DNA from: an alpha proteobacterium 3107
Lineage (GTDB): Bacteria; Pseudomonadota; Alphaproteobacteria; Rhodobacterales; Rhodobacteraceae
Assembly: GCA_001483205.1 (NCBI GenBank)
Contig: JPPB01000091.1
Coordinates: forward strand, 1-23,335
Reading direction: 5' to 3'
DNA length: 23,335 bases
The position numbers and the translations under genes are program-made. The notes under the pieces were generated by a model, which had not been told where the DNA came from, did not search any database, and saw only the letters and a list, made by a program, of their open reading frames with translations. Shown here one piece after another: positions 1 to 8,121 of the stretch (the first letter of the stretch is position 1; each line of letters opens with the position of its first letter).

Positions 1-1113
1 CATCCATGCGCCGGTCTGCGCCGCCGCCGCTTCTGAGCCATACCGCAGGCCGCACATGAACAGCGCGTCGGCCAACCCGGTGACCCCGAGGCCGATCCGC
101 CGCTTGGCCCGCGCCTCTTTCTGCTGCTTGGCAAGCGGAAAGCGTGAGGCGTCAATCACATTGTCGAGCATTCGGACAGCCACCGGGACCAGCCGGGCGA
201 GCGCGGCCTCATCAAGCGCCGCATCCCTGTCAAACGGGCGCTCCACCAGCCGGGCGAGGTTGATCGAGCCAAGCAGACAGGCCCCATAGGGCGGCAGGGG
301 CTGCTCGCCGCACGGGTTGGTCGCCGCGATGGTCTCGGCATAGCCAAGGTTGTTCATCCCGTTGATCCGGTCGATGAAGATCACCCCCGGCTCGGCCTGA
401 TCATAGGTCGAGCGCATGATCCGGTCCCACAGATCGCGGGCCGGGAGTGTCCGGTAGGTATGGCCGCCAAAGCGCAAGTCCCACGGGTCGCCCGCCCTGA
501 CCGCCCGCATAAAGGCGTCGGTGACCAGCACCGAGAGGTTGAACATCCTGAGCCGGGCGGCATCGGCCTTGGCTGTGATGAAATCCGCGATGTCCGGGTG
601 GTCGCAGCGCATGGTGGCCATCATCGCCCCCCGGCGGCTGCCCGCCGACATAATGGTGCGGCACATCGCGTCCCACACATCCATGAACGACAACGGGCCG
701 GAAGCGTCCGCCGCGACGCCGAGAACCTCGGCCCCCGCCGGGCGCAGGGTCGAGAAGTCATAGCCGATGCCGCCGCCCTGCTGCATGGTCAGCGCCGCCT
801 CTTTCAGCGCCTGAAAAATGCCGCTCATGCTGTCGGGGATCGCGCCCATGACGAAGCAGTTGAACAGCGTCACCGCGCGGGTAGTGCCTGCCCCGGCGAC
901 GATCCGGCCTGCGGGCAGAAAGCGGAAATCCTCAAGCGCGTCCCGGAAGCGCGGCTCCCAATGGTCCGGGTCCGCCTCCACCGCTGCACAGGCCCGCGCC
1001 ACCCGCGACCAGGTGTCCCCGACCGTGCCGTCCACAGGCACACCCTCAATCGACTTCAGCCGATATTTCATGTCCCAGATGCGTTCGGCAATCGGGGCGA
1101 CAAAGGCGCTCAT
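1..1113 (-). CDS. nrdJ: Adenosylcobalamin-dependent (class II) ribonucleotide reductase, C-terminal part cut off by the window edge
   Basis: Reduces ribonucleotides to deoxyribonucleotides in the cytoplasm, using coenzyme B12 as the radical source. The 371 visible residues are the N-terminal part; the frame is open at base 1, so the C-terminus lies outside the window. Visible motifs are the redox-active Cys in FNCFV (residue 86), the GGGIGYDFS stretch (about 113-121) and the catalytic NPCGE loop (266-270), whose Cys carries the thiyl radical, followed by QPLPPYGAC, a sequence typical of class II enzymes. The ATG at 1113 has AAGGGA about 8 nt upstream. It is divergent from the DUF1489 gene across 88 bp. 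No cobalamin riboswitch is seen in that gap. The family call is very secure; the B12 class assignment rests on the sequence style around NPCGEQPLPPYGAC. Confidence 0.93.
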   Translation of the reverse strand, partial: MSAFVAPIAERIWDMKYRLKSIEGVPVDGTVGDTWSRVARACAAVEADPDHWEPRFRDALEDFRFLPAGRIVAGAGTTRAVTLFNCFVMGAIPDSMSGIFQALKEAALTMQQGGGIGYDFSTLRPAGAEVLGVAADASGPLSFMDVWDAMCRTIMSAGSRRGAMMATMRCDHPDIADFITAKADAARLRMFNLSVLVTDAFMRAVRAGDPWDLRFGGHTYRTLPARDLWDRIMRSTYDQAEPGVIFIDRINGMNNLGYAETIAATNPCGEQPLPPYGACLLGSINLARLVERPFDRDAALDEAALARLVPVAVRMLDNVIDASRFPLAKQQKEARAKRRIGLGVTGLADALFMCGLRYGSEAAAAQTGAWM

Positions 1114-1201
1114 TTTGGCAATCCCTTGCGATTGGCGGAAAGGGATGCAAGGGTATCCCGGTGCCCTGACCCGTGTCAATTCAGACAACATCCTGATCCG
1201 C

Positions 1202-1636
1202 ATGACAGAAGAAACCATAAACCTGGTAAAACTGAGTGTCGGCTCTGAATCGGTGGACGGCCTCGCCGAGTGGCAGAAAACCCCCGCCGCGCAAGGCCCC
1301 GACGGGTTGCCGCGCCATATCACCCGGATGTGGCCGAGGCGCGAGGCCGGGCTTGTGAACGGCGGTTCGGTCTACTGGGTCATCCGGGGGGCGATTCGGG
1401 CGCGCCAACGGGTGCTGCGCCTTGATGAAGTCACCGGGGCGGATGGCATTCGCCGCTGCGCCATCGTCCTTGACCCGGCCCTGATCCGCACCCGCACCGC
1501 ACCGCGCCGCCCGTTTCAGGGCTGGCGGTATCTGAAGCCGGGGGACAGCCCCGCCGACCTGCGCGACGGGGAAGAGCAGGACAGCGCCCTGCCGCCGGGA
1601 TTGTCCGAGGCGCTGGCCGAAATCGGTGTGTTCTGA
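1202..1636 (+). CDS. DUF1489 family protein
   Basis: A 144-residue protein of unknown function, beginning MTEETINLVKLSVG and ending LSEALAEIGVF. The length and sequence style match the DUF1489 family, which is common in alphaproteobacteria and has no established role. No signal peptide or membrane segment is visible, so it is probably cytoplasmic. A Trp/Arg-rich middle (HITRMWPRR, VYWVIRGAIRARQRVLRLDE) and RPFQGWRYLKPGDSPADL are the most distinctive parts. The frame is open further upstream to 818, but that part is antisense to the reductase gene; the ATG at 1202 gives the family-like N-terminus. It is divergent from nrdJ. A repeat-bearing intergenic region follows. Confidence 0.85.
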   Translation: MTEETINLVKLSVGSESVDGLAEWQKTPAAQGPDGLPRHITRMWPRREAGLVNGGSVYWVIRGAIRARQRVLRLDEVTGADGIRRCAIVLDPALIRTRTAPRRPFQGWRYLKPGDSPADLRDGEEQDSALPPGLSEALAEIGVF

Positions 1637-1647
1637 CCCCGGCAAGA

Positions 1648-1820
1648 CTTGCGCATGATGGTCGGTCCGGGCGGGCGCTTGTCCCGAATCATCCGCGCGG
1701 GGGGGCCGGGAAAGGTGAAAAGGGTCGCGTCCGGCCCGTCCGGGGGGGCGGGACGGCGCGGCCCGGTCTTACGACCGGGCGGGATCAGGGCTTGGACTCA
1801 CAATTCGGGCGTCAGGCTAT
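1648..1820. repeat. Intergenic repeat locus 1 (degenerate core, hairpin and 45-bp module)
   Basis: Lies in the 365-bp gap between the DUF1489 gene and fhs. Three parts are seen. At about 1648-1673 there is a degenerate copy of the core end (GACTTGCGCATGATGG). At 1761-1780 there is a perfect 8-bp-stem hairpin, GCCCGGTC-TTAC-GACCGGGC. At 1782-1820 on the minus strand there is a copy of the module beginning CCTGACGCCCG. The hairpin and module recur at 18387-18449 and the module again at 14260-14305. The rest of the gap (about 1821-2001) is unassigned and presumably carries the fhs promoter; I could not place -35/-10 boxes with confidence. Confidence 0.65.
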
Positions 1821-2001
1821 AATCCATGATTCGGGGGCTGACGATTCCGCCCCTTGTTTCCCATGCGAAAACCGCAGATCAAATTTCCGGCGTCCCAGAC
1901 ACGGGAAATGTCGGAAACAGACCGTTTGCGACATTGCCAAGCTCTGTATGCCGATGTAGACGCACGGACGCCGGAACGCGCCACAACACCCGAGGGAACC
2001 C

Positions 2002-3678
2002 ATGAGCTACAAATCCGACATCGAAATCGCCCGCGAGGCGGATAAACGCCCGATTCAGGACATCGGTGCCGGATTGGGTATCGGCAGCGATGACCTGCTG
2101 CCCTATGGCCATGACAAGGCCAAGGTCTCACAGTCCTTCATCAATGCGGTCGCGGGCAACAAAGACGGCAAGCTGATTCTGGTGACCGCGATCAACCCGA
2201 CCCCGGCGGGCGAGGGCAAGACCACCACCACCGTCGGTCTGGGCGACGGCCTCAACCGCATCGGCAAAAAGGCGATGATCTGTATCCGCGAGGCGTCTCT
2301 CGGGCCGAATTTCGGCATGAAGGGCGGGGCCGCGGGCGGCGGATATGCGCAGGTGGTGCCGATGGAGGAAATGAACCTGCACTTTACCGGCGATTTTCAC
2401 GCCATCACCTCGGCCCATTCGCTGCTGTCGGCAATGATCGACAACCACATCTATTGGGGCAACGAGCAGGACATAGACACCCGCCGGGTCGCGTGGCGAC
2501 GGGTGGTGGACATGAACGACCGTGCGCTGCGCCAGATCACTGCGTCGCTTGGCGGGGTCTCGAACGGGTTCCCGCGCGAAGCCGGGTTCGACATCACCGT
2601 GGCCTCGGAAGTCATGGCCATTCTCTGCCTTGCCACCGACCTTCAGGATCTGGAAAAGCGTCTGGGTGACATCATTGTCGCCTACCGCCGGGATCGCTCT
2701 CCGGTCTATTGCCGCGACATCCAGGCCGAGGGCGCGATGACGGTGCTGCTCAAGGACGCGATGCAGCCGAATTTGGTGCAGACGCTGGAAAACAACCCGG
2801 CCTTCGTGCATGGTGGCCCGTTCGCCAACATCGCGCATGGCTGCAACTCGGTGATTGCCACCAAAACCGCGCTCAAGATTGCCGATTATGTGGTGACCGA
2901 GGCCGGTTTCGGGGCCGATCTGGGGGCCGAGAAATTTATGAATATCAAATGCCGCAAGGCGGGGATTGCGCCGTCGGCGGTGGTGATCGTCGCCACCGTG
3001 CGGGCGATGAAGATGAACGGCGGCGTGGCCAAGGCCGATCTGGGTGCAGAGAATGTCGGGGCGGTGCGGAACGGCTGTGCCAATCTGGGCCGCCATATCG
3101 AAAACGTGAAATCCTTTGGTGTGCCGGTGGTGGTCGCCGTCAACCACTTCGTCACCGATACCGATGCCGAGGTGCAGGCGGTCAGGGAATATGTTGCCGA
3201 GCACGGGGTCGAGGCCATCGTTTCGCGCCATTGGGAACTTGGGTCTGAAGGCTCTGAGGAACTGGCCCGCAAGGTGGTCGAGATTGCCGATGCGGACATG
3301 GCCAATTTCGCGCCGATCTATCCCGACGACATGCCGCTGTTTGAAAAGATCGAAACCATCGCCAAGCGCATCTACCGCGCCGATGAGGTTCTGGCCGATA
3401 CGCGGATTCGCAACCAGTTGAAGGACTGGGAGGCCGCTGGCTACGGCAACCTGCCGGTATGCATGGCCAAGACCCAATACAGCTTTTCGACCGATCCCAC
3501 CCTGCGCGGCGCGCCCACGGGGCACTCGGTGCCGGTGCGCGAGGTGCGTCTTTCCGCCGGGGCCGGTTTCGTCGTTGCGGTCTGCGGCGAGATAATGACC
3601 ATGCCGGGCCTGCCGCGCAAACCGGCGGCGGAAACCATCCGGCTGAACCGGGACGGGCAGATCGAGGGGCTGTTCTGA
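2002..3678 (+). CDS. fhs: Formate-tetrahydrofolate ligase
   Basis: Joins formate to tetrahydrofolate using ATP to give 10-formyl-THF (EC 6.3.4.3), a cytoplasmic entry point to C1 metabolism. It has 558 residues, the full length for the family. The nucleotide loop [14 protein letters not shown] is at about residues 67-80, preceded by the usual N-terminal [12 protein letters not shown]. Further family stretches are [40 protein letters not shown] and the C-terminal [18 protein letters not shown]. The ATG at 2002 has GAGGG 5-6 nt upstream. It is followed by a chorismate-mutase-like gene after 66 bp and then by folD, the enzyme that uses its product, so a C1 operon is likely. Confidence 0.98.
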   Translation: MSYKSDIEIAREADKRPIQDIGAGLGIGSDDLLPYGHDKAKVSQSFINAVAGNKDGKLILVTAINPTPAGEGKTTTTVGLGDGLNRIGKKAMICIREASLGPNFGMKGGAAGGGYAQVVPMEEMNLHFTGDFHAITSAHSLLSAMIDNHIYWGNEQDIDTRRVAWRRVVDMNDRALRQITASLGGVSNGFPREAGFDITVASEVMAILCLATDLQDLEKRLGDIIVAYRRDRSPVYCRDIQAEGAMTVLLKDAMQPNLVQTLENNPAFVHGGPFANIAHGCNSVIATKTALKIADYVVTEAGFGADLGAEKFMNIKCRKAGIAPSAVVIVATVRAMKMNGGVAKADLGAENVGAVRNGCANLGRHIENVKSFGVPVVVAVNHFVTDTDAEVQAVREYVAEHGVEAIVSRHWELGSEGSEELARKVVEIADADMANFAPIYPDDMPLFEKIETIAKRIYRADEVLADTRIRNQLKDWEAAGYGNLPVCMAKTQYSFSTDPTLRGAPTGHSVPVREVRLSAGAGFVVAVCGEIMTMPGLPRKPAAETIRLNRDGQIEGLF

Positions 3679-3744
3679 CGCATTCCAATTCCGGCATATG
3701 CGCACTAGATAGAAGCCGAACAGTCCGAATGGCGGAGAACGCGG

Positions 3745-4062
3745 ATGAATACGCCCGCAGCAGAGTGCATGTCGATGGCCGAGGTCAGAGCGGCCATTGA
3801 TGCGCTGGATCGCAGGATCATTGCGCTGCTTCAGGAGCGCACTGCCTATATCGACCGGGCAGGCGAACTGAAATCACAGAACGGCCTGCCCGCCCGTATT
3901 TTCGACCGGGTGGAAGAGGTCATGGCAAATGCGCGCAGAACTGCCGGAGAGAATGGCCTGGACCCGGACCTGGTGGAACAGGTGTGGCAGCTCTTGGTGG
4001 ACTGGTCGATTGAACGCGAGGCAAGGATATTGCGCGCTGTCAGGCGGGCGCAAACCGGGTAG
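3745..4062 (+). CDS. Chorismate mutase (AroQ-type) / isochorismate-pyruvate-lyase-like protein
   Basis: A 105-residue all-helical AroQ-fold protein. By family it would rearrange chorismate to prephenate, or act like PchB-type lyases. The pattern [22 protein letters not shown] is typical, with Arg15, Arg32 and Lys43 at the expected active-site positions, followed by FDRVEEVM and [25 protein letters not shown]. By eye, the position of the usual catalytic Gln near the C-terminus appears to be Glu92; this should be checked by alignment. No signal peptide is seen. The ATG at 3745 follows GGAG by about 8 nt; a second in-frame ATG at 3769 is also possible. It sits between fhs and folD and ends 10 bp before folD, so it is probably co-transcribed. 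Why an aromatic-pathway enzyme lies inside a folate operon is not evident. Confidence 0.87.
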   Translation: MNTPAAECMSMAEVRAAIDALDRRIIALLQERTAYIDRAGELKSQNGLPARIFDRVEEVMANARRTAGENGLDPDLVEQVWQLLVDWSIEREARILRAVRRAQTG

Positions 4063-4072
4063 GGAGATTTTG

Positions 4073-4966
4073 ATGACGGCCAGACACATTGACGGCAAGG
4101 CCCATGCCGCAAAGCTGCGGGCGACGGTTGCAGACCATGTTGCGCGCCTGAAGCAGGAAAACGGTATCACCCCCGGCCTGGCCGTGGTGCTGGTGGGGGA
4201 TGATCCCGCCAGCGGGGTTTATGTCCGCTCTAAGGGCAGGCAAACCGTCGAGGCGGGCATGAACAGCTTTGAGCACAGGCTGGATGCACGCGCGTCAGAA
4301 GCGGAGTTGCTGGCACTGATCGGCAGGCTGAACGATGATCCGGGTGTCCACGGCATCCTCGTGCAACTGCCGCTGCCGGACCATCTGAACGAGGCGCTGG
4401 TGATCAACGCCATTGACCCGGCCAAGGATGTGGACGGCTTTCATATCTCGAATGCGGGGCTGCTGGCCACCGGGCAGAAATCCATGGTCCCCTGCACCCC
4501 TCTGGGCTGTCTGATGCTGTTGCGCGACCATCATCCCGGCGCGCTTGCGGGGATGGAGGCGGTGGTGATTGGCCGCTCGAATATCGTCGGCAAGCCGATG
4601 GCGCAGTTGCTGCTGGGCGAGAGCTGCACGGTCACCATTGCCCATTCGCGCACCCGGAGCCTGCCGGAGGTCGTCCGCCGCGCCGATATTGTCGTTGCCG
4701 CGGTGGGGCGTGCGGAAATGGTGCCGGGCGACTGGATCAAAGAGGGCGCAACCGTGATTGACGTTGGCATCAACCGTATTGAGCGGGATGGCCGCAAGGT
4801 GCTGGTCGGTGATGTGGAGTTTGCCTCGGCCTCAGAGCGGGCGGGCGCGATCACGCCGGTGCCGGGCGGTGTCGGGCCGATGACCATCGCCTGCCTGCTG
4901 GCGAACACGGTGACGGCCTGTTGCCGGGCCAATGGCCTGCCGGAGCCGGAAGACCTGACGATGTGA
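4073..4966 (+). CDS. folD: Bifunctional methylene-THF dehydrogenase / methenyl-THF cyclohydrolase
   Basis: Interconverts 5,10-methylene-, 5,10-methenyl- and 10-formyl-THF in the cytoplasm (EC 1.5.1.5 / 3.5.4.9), directly linked to the fhs product. It has 297 residues, normal for FolD. Catalytic Tyr50-xxx-Lys54 (YVRSK), the LVQLPLP stretch with Gln98, DPAKDVDGF with Asp121, PCTPLG (140-145), the dinucleotide-binding GRSNIVGKP (167-175) and the C-terminal [12 protein letters not shown] signature are all visible. AGGGAG lies 6 nt upstream of the ATG at 4073. The reading frame extends further upstream, but that part overlaps the preceding gene and is not family-like. It is the last gene of the fhs cluster and is followed by a strong hairpin. 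Confidence 0.98.
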   Translation: MTARHIDGKAHAAKLRATVADHVARLKQENGITPGLAVVLVGDDPASGVYVRSKGRQTVEAGMNSFEHRLDARASEAELLALIGRLNDDPGVHGILVQLPLPDHLNEALVINAIDPAKDVDGFHISNAGLLATGQKSMVPCTPLGCLMLLRDHHPGALAGMEAVVIGRSNIVGKPMAQLLLGESCTVTIAHSRTRSLPEVVRRADIVVAAVGRAEMVPGDWIKEGATVIDVGINRIERDGRKVLVGDVEFASASERAGAITPVPGGVGPMTIACLLANTVTACCRANGLPEPEDLTM

Positions 4967-5027
4967 CGCCCCGGTCCGCGAGAGGCGCGCGCGCCGCTCA
5001 ACCCATTGAGGAGTGAGGCCCATCTAA

Positions 5028-5050
5028 GAAACGGTCCGGTGGACCGTTTC
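5028..5050 (+). terminator. Perfect 10-bp hairpin downstream of folD, possible terminator
   Basis: GAAACGGTCC at 5028-5037 pairs perfectly with GGACCGTTTC at 5041-5050 around a 3-nt loop. It lies 62 bp after the folD stop. The descending arm carries TTT but no longer U-run follows, so a terminator or 3'-end stabilising structure is likely rather than certain. Confidence 0.5.
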
Positions 5051-5082
5051 ATGGCCGAACGGGCGGAGCCCCATGACGGCGT

Positions 5083-5152
5083 GGCGTAAGCGCCGGGCGG
5101 ACGGTTTGGCCGTTGATGCGCCAATATTCAGAAAGACCTCTGCATGATGGCC
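5083..5152 (+). repeat. Dispersed intergenic repeat, copy U1
   Basis: Starts with the short hairpin GGCG-TAAG-CGCC (5083-5094). The core then reads GGACGGTTTGGCCGTTGATG, followed by GCGCCAATATTCAG and CTCTGCATGATGGCC. The core aligns nearly end to end with U2 (5284-5357) and over most of its length with 18449-18500 and the reverse strand of 19099-19142. The second half is an imperfect palindrome (CCAATATTCAGA against TCTGCATGATGG). Lies downstream of folD. Confidence 0.75.
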
Positions 5153-5255
5153 GAGTCGGGCAGCCGCCTGCCTGGGCGGGCGCTTTTCTCGATAATCCAC
5201 ATTGGCGATGGTCTTGCCATAAAGTCCATACGCTCCAACAAGTTGAGACGTTTTG

Positions 5256-5283
5256 AGCGCCTGCCGGGGGGCAGGCAGGCGCT
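5256..5283. repeat. 10-bp inverted repeat (hairpin) between repeat copies
   Basis: AGCGCCTGCC (5256-5265) pairs with GGCAGGCGCT (5274-5283) around an 8-nt G-rich loop. It immediately precedes the hairpin of repeat U2, giving two strong hairpins in tandem in the folD / IclR-like gene gap. The gap as a whole (4967-5377) holds the folD hairpin, U1, about 100 bp of unassigned lower-GC sequence and U2; no convincing gene was seen on either strand. Confidence 0.55.
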
Positions 5284-5357
5284 GCCCGGCGCAAGCGCCG
5301 GGCGGGACATTTGGGGGACTATACAGCCTTATACAGAGGTCATTCTGCATGATTGCC
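5284..5357 (+). repeat. Dispersed intergenic repeat, copy U2
   Basis: Begins with the perfect hairpin GCCCGGCG-CAAG-CGCCGGGC (5284-5303). It continues GGGACATTTGGGGGACTATA and ends CTTATACAGAGGTCATTC plus TGCATGATTGCC. The core aligns with U1, with its start 201 bp after that of U1, and the end matches 18471-18495 closely. Ends 20 bp before the stop codon of the convergent IclR-like gene. Confidence 0.75.
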
Positions 5358-5377
5358 CCGCCCCCCACCGGCCCGGT

Positions 5378-6115
5378 TCAGACCGCAGGGCCGATGGCAA
5401 CACCGCACCCCTTCAGGGCATCAACCAGGCGCAGAGAACACTTTTCAAGCGCCCCGACATTTGCCGCCCCGATCTTTCTGGGCGAGATGCTGACCGCCCC
5501 GATCTGCCCGCTCGGGAATGTCAGGCCGATGGTAGATGACATCTCATCGGGGCAGATGAAATACGCCTTTTCCTGCAACGCCCGGCAACAGTTCCCGACA
5601 GCCTGGGCGGTGAACTCCTGCGGCGTGTCGCGATGCACCGCCTCAACCCTTCTGGCCGCGCGCTCCGGGTCCAGCCGCTCTTTGATGCAATAGGCGACCA
5701 GCGCGCAGTTGCCTTGCAGCGGCAACATCGGGGTATTGGCCTTTTTCGCCCTGTCGGTGCTTTCCGCCAGCAGAAAATGGCTGTTGGAAATCAACATGCC
5801 GATGTCCGTGTGCATCTTGTGGGCAAGGGCGGCCTCCCGCGCGGGCAGGGAAATCAGATCAACCTCCGGCATGGAAACGGCCCCTTTCGAGACAAGCTCG
5901 TCCATAAAGGCCGTCGCGACGAAATGATGCTTGTTGATCAGCGTTCGTATCCAGCCCGCCGCTTCGAGTTGCTTCAGGCATCTGAAGGTCGAGGACCGGG
6001 ACCGCCCGATGATCGGAAACACCTCGTCAAGGGAAATCGGCCCGAACAGCAGCACCGTTTCATAGACCTTGAGCAGGTGCGATTTGGCATGGAGATTTAT
6101 ACCGGAGTCCGCCAT
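5378..6115 (-). CDS. IclR-like winged-helix transcriptional regulator
   Basis: A 245-residue probable DNA-binding regulator. Residues about 12-70 (LLKVYETVLLFGPISLDEVF then RSRSSTFRCLKQLEAAGWI) form an IclR-type winged helix-turn-helix. The remainder resembles the IclR effector domain, with a small-molecule-pocket-like segment LPLQGNCALVAYCIKERL and a C-terminal SGQIGAVSISPRKIG. The ligand cannot be told from sequence. The ATG at 6115 puts the helix-turn-helix at the usual distance from the N-terminus; a GTG at 6178 in frame would add 21 residues of unconvincing sequence. No strong ribosome binding site is seen. The gene stands alone, converging with the repeat region after folD and with 514 bp of gene-free DNA upstream, so its target is unknown. 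The family assignment is by fold and sequence pattern. Confidence 0.72.
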   Translation of the reverse strand: MADSGINLHAKSHLLKVYETVLLFGPISLDEVFPIIGRSRSSTFRCLKQLEAAGWIRTLINKHHFVATAFMDELVSKGAVSMPEVDLISLPAREAALAHKMHTDIGMLISNSHFLLAESTDRAKKANTPMLPLQGNCALVAYCIKERLDPERAARRVEAVHRDTPQEFTAQAVGNCCRALQEKAYFICPDEMSSTIGLTFPSGQIGAVSISPRKIGAANVGALEKCSLRLVDALKGCGVAIGPAV

Positions 6116-6210
6116 TTTTGCCTGTCGATGAGAGAGGATTGACGTGGGGGCCGCCCGTGCCGGACCGGTGCCTGTCACAGCGATGGTCTGGTGGCGCGGG
6201 GGTGCGATTG

Positions 6211-6230
6211 ATCAGATCAGATCAGATCGG
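6211..6230. repeat. Short ATCAG tandem repeat with clustered GATC sites
   Basis: ATCAG is repeated three times at 6211-6225, followed by ATCGG, in the upstream region of the IclR-like gene, about 95-115 bp before its ATG. It could be a small tandem repeat or an operator region; nothing more can be said from sequence. Confidence 0.5.
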
Positions 6231-6326
6231 ACCGGATCAGGCCCGCCCGGCAAGGGGCTTCGGGCAACATGAACAACGGGGGTTTGTTCGGCACTGGTAA
6301 CATTTTCGCTTCTCCGGCAGAGATGT

Positions 6327-6418
6327 CATCGGACAACACGCGAGGGGCAGAAATTATTCGGCGGCGGCGGGGTCGCCCGGCCAGGGGACCGCTTTGGGTG
6401 CCGCGTGTTGTGACGATG
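6327..6418. repeat. Spaced imperfect inverted repeat in the thiX / IclR-like gap
   Basis: ACAACACGCG (6333-6342) has its exact reverse complement CGCGTGTTGT at 6402-6411, and the flanks CATCG (6327-6331) and CGATG (6414-6418) also match. The arms enclose 59 bp of GC-rich DNA. The element could form a large stem-loop or be the ends of a very small non-coding insertion; no flanking direct repeat was identified. Confidence 0.5.
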
Positions 6419-6482
6419 TTTTGGACCGGTTTCTGTTTACGCAAAGTGTAAGCGGCGGGGAAAACGTTGTTCCCAGGACAGG

Positions 6483-6518
6483 GGAGCGTTGAATCGTAAC
6501 GGAGCGTTGAATCGTAAC
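6483..6518. repeat. Exact 18-bp tandem duplication
   Basis: GGAGCGTTGAATCGTAAC occurs twice without a spacer at 6483-6500 and 6501-6518, followed by an AT-rich stretch (GTTATATATCAT) at about 6528-6540. It is the only exact direct duplication of this size noticed in the window. It may be a pair of protein-binding sites or simple slippage. It lies in a 514-bp gap (6116-6629) in which no gene was recognised. Confidence 0.7.
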
Positions 6519-6597
6519 CCCGCCCATGTTATATATCATCTACAGCAACGCTGTTGGCGACTCGTCATGCCATGTGCAGGGCGAGCGCGGCGGTGAC

Positions 6598-6616
6598 CCG
6601 AACCTCAAAAGTTCGG
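6598..6616 (-). terminator. Hairpin just downstream of thiX, possible end of the thi operon
   Basis: CCGAAC (6598-6603) and GTTCGG (6611-6616) form a 6-bp stem with a 7-nt loop, 14 bp beyond the thiX stop on the minus strand. No clear U-run follows, so it is only a candidate terminator. Confidence 0.35.
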
Positions 6617-6629
6617 TTGCAAGCCGTCA

Positions 6630-7403
6630 CTACCGCCCCTCACGGCGGCGCAAAATCTCGTCGGACAAGGCGTCAATGGCCTTGTAAAGCCCCAGCGTAA
6701 ACAGCGCCAGCACCAGCACCGCGGCGAACATCAGATCGGTCTTTGCCCGCCCGTTGGCCAGCAGCATCAGATAGCCCAGCCCTTTTGACGCCCCGACCCA
6801 CTCACCGATGATCGCACCAATCGGGGCATAGACCGCCGCCAGCCTCAGCCCGGACAGAAACCCCGGCAGCGCCGCCGGAATGCGGATATGCCACATCACA
6901 TTGAGCGGCGTTGCCCCCATGATCCGCGCCAGCGCCAGCCAGTCCGCCGGGGCGCGCATCAGCGCATCATAAAAGGCGGATGTGACCGGGAAATAGATGA
7001 TCAGCAGCGCCATGGCGACCTTTGACCCGAAACCATAGCCGAACCAGAGCGTCAGGATCGGGGCAAGCGCGAAAACCGGCAGGGCCTGGGTCAGAACCAG
7101 CAGCGGCCTGAACAGGGTGCGCGCCAGCGGGGACATCGCCAGCCCGATGGCCGACAGCCCCCCCAGAAACGCCCCCAACGCGATACCGGCCAGAACCTCG
7201 CCCATGGTCACAACTGCATTCTCAGTGATCACCACGCGGCTGTCATACAAGGTCAGGATGACCTGACCAGGGCTTGGCAGGATAAAACGGGGCATATCCC
7301 ACAAACCGATCACCCCATACCAGAGGCCGACAACCACCAGCACGGGCAGGACGATCCGGCCCACGCGGCCTATCCGGCCCATCTGCCCCATCTTAAGCCG
7401 CAT
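6630..7403 (-). CDS. thiX: ABC transporter permease, thiamine-pyrimidine precursor uptake (ThiX-like)
   Basis: Inner-membrane permease of an importer, predicted to pass the thiamine pyrimidine precursor from ThiY. It has 257 residues with several hydrophobic segments: a first helix IVLPVLVVVGLWYGVIGLW, then the regions around residues 65-90, 100-125, 130-150 and 225-245. The cytoplasmic EAA-like loop RIMGATPLNVMWHIRIPAAL, which contacts the ATPase, is visible at about 175-195. It is the last gene of the thi operon; its ATG at 7403 overlaps the end of thiZ by 11 bp. Alternative ATGs at 7391 and 7382 would shorten the basic N-terminus slightly, and none has a clear ribosome binding site. Substrate assignment comes from the neighbouring NMT1-type binding protein and the TPP riboswitch, not from the permease itself. 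Confidence 0.88.
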   Translation of the reverse strand: MRLKMGQMGRIGRVGRIVLPVLVVVGLWYGVIGLWDMPRFILPSPGQVILTLYDSRVVITENAVVTMGEVLAGIALGAFLGGLSAIGLAMSPLARTLFRPLLVLTQALPVFALAPILTLWFGYGFGSKVAMALLIIYFPVTSAFYDALMRAPADWLALARIMGATPLNVMWHIRIPAALPGFLSGLRLAAVYAPIGAIIGEWVGASKGLGYLMLLANGRAKTDLMFAAVLVLALFTLGLYKAIDALSDEILRRREGR

Positions 7404-8121
7404 CGAGAAGACACCGGGTCAGCCGCCCGGTCAGGGCCAGGGTTTCGGTCGCATCGGGGCGGCGCGGCGGCAGGGGGGCCGCAGGCGGGGTGATTTCCCG
7501 CAGGCCGGTCGGCGTGAGGATCAGGGTTCGGGAGCCGAGCCGGGCCGCCTCTGCCGGATCATGGGTCACATGCACAACCGTGCGCCCCGACAGCACATCG
7601 GCGGCCAGTTCCTGCATTTGCGCCCGCCGTGCGACATCAAGCGCCGAGAACGGCTCATCCAGCAGCACAACGGGGCGGTCCTCGATCAGCGTCCGGGCCA
7701 GTGCGACCCGTTGCCTCTGCCCCCCTGACAGGGCGGTGGGTTTGCGCCCTTCCATGCCCTCAAGGCCCATGCGCCCCAGAAGACACCCTGCGCGACCGGC
7801 ACGCGGTGCATCCCCGCGCAAACGGTCGCCAAGCAACACATTGTCAAGCGCCGAAAGCCACGGCATCAGCAGGTCCGACTGCGCCATCAGCGCGACGCGC
7901 CCCGCCAGAGGCCGCCCGTCATCGGCCCCCGCCGCGCCCTCAAGCACCACCCCGTCAGCGGTGCCCGCAAGACAGGCCAGAAGCGTGGTTTTGCCCACAC
8001 CGGACGGGCCGAGAATGCAGGTCCATTCTCCGCCGGGCGCAGAGAGGTCAAGCGGGCCGAACACGGTCTTGCCGCCAACCCGCGCCGTGCCGCGCACATA
8101 AACACCCGGTGCGGCGGTCAC
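7393..8121 (-). CDS. thiZ: ABC transporter ATP-binding protein of the pyrimidine-precursor importer (ThiZ-like)
   Basis: Cytoplasmic ATPase that powers the importer. The 242 residues contain Walker A GPSGVGKTT (38-46), Q-loop Gln81, signature LSGGQ (131-135), Walker B VVLLDEP (151-157) and switch His187, so the domain is complete. The GTG at 8121 overlaps the tenA stop as GTGA and gives a family-like N-terminus (VTAAPGVYVRGTARVGGKTV); upstream in-frame codons would lie inside tenA. It overlaps thiX by 11 bp. Its place between tenA and thiX in a thiamine operon supports a thiamine-precursor transporter rather than another ABC system. Confidence 0.9.
   Translation of the reverse strand: MTAAPGVYVRGTARVGGKTVFGPLDLSAPGGEWTCILGPSGVGKTTLLACLAGTADGVVLEGAAGADDGRPLAGRVALMAQSDLLMPWLSALDNVLLGDRLRGDAPRAGRAGCLLGRMGLEGMEGRKPTALSGGQRQRVALARTLIEDRPVVLLDEPFSALDVARRAQMQELAADVLSGRTVVHVTHDPAEAARLGSRTLILTPTGLREITPPAAPLPPRRPDATETLALTGRLTRCLLDAA

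Noticed and set aside
1114..1201. Cobalamin riboswitch before the B12-dependent reductase gene
   Set aside because: The gap is only 88 bp and none of the conserved B12-box blocks is seen.
2128..3705. 525-codon open frame on the minus strand opposite fhs
   Set aside because: It mirrors the fhs coding sequence, and its His/Arg-rich product is typical of antisense shadow frames in GC-rich DNA.
5024..5368. 114-codon minus-strand frame in the folD / IclR-like gap
   Set aside because: It runs through two repeat copies and three hairpins and has no family features; best treated as repeat DNA.
6217..6451. Short open frames on both strands upstream of the IclR-like gene
   Set aside because: They have low-complexity products and no ribosome site, and they span the inverted repeat; no support for a gene.
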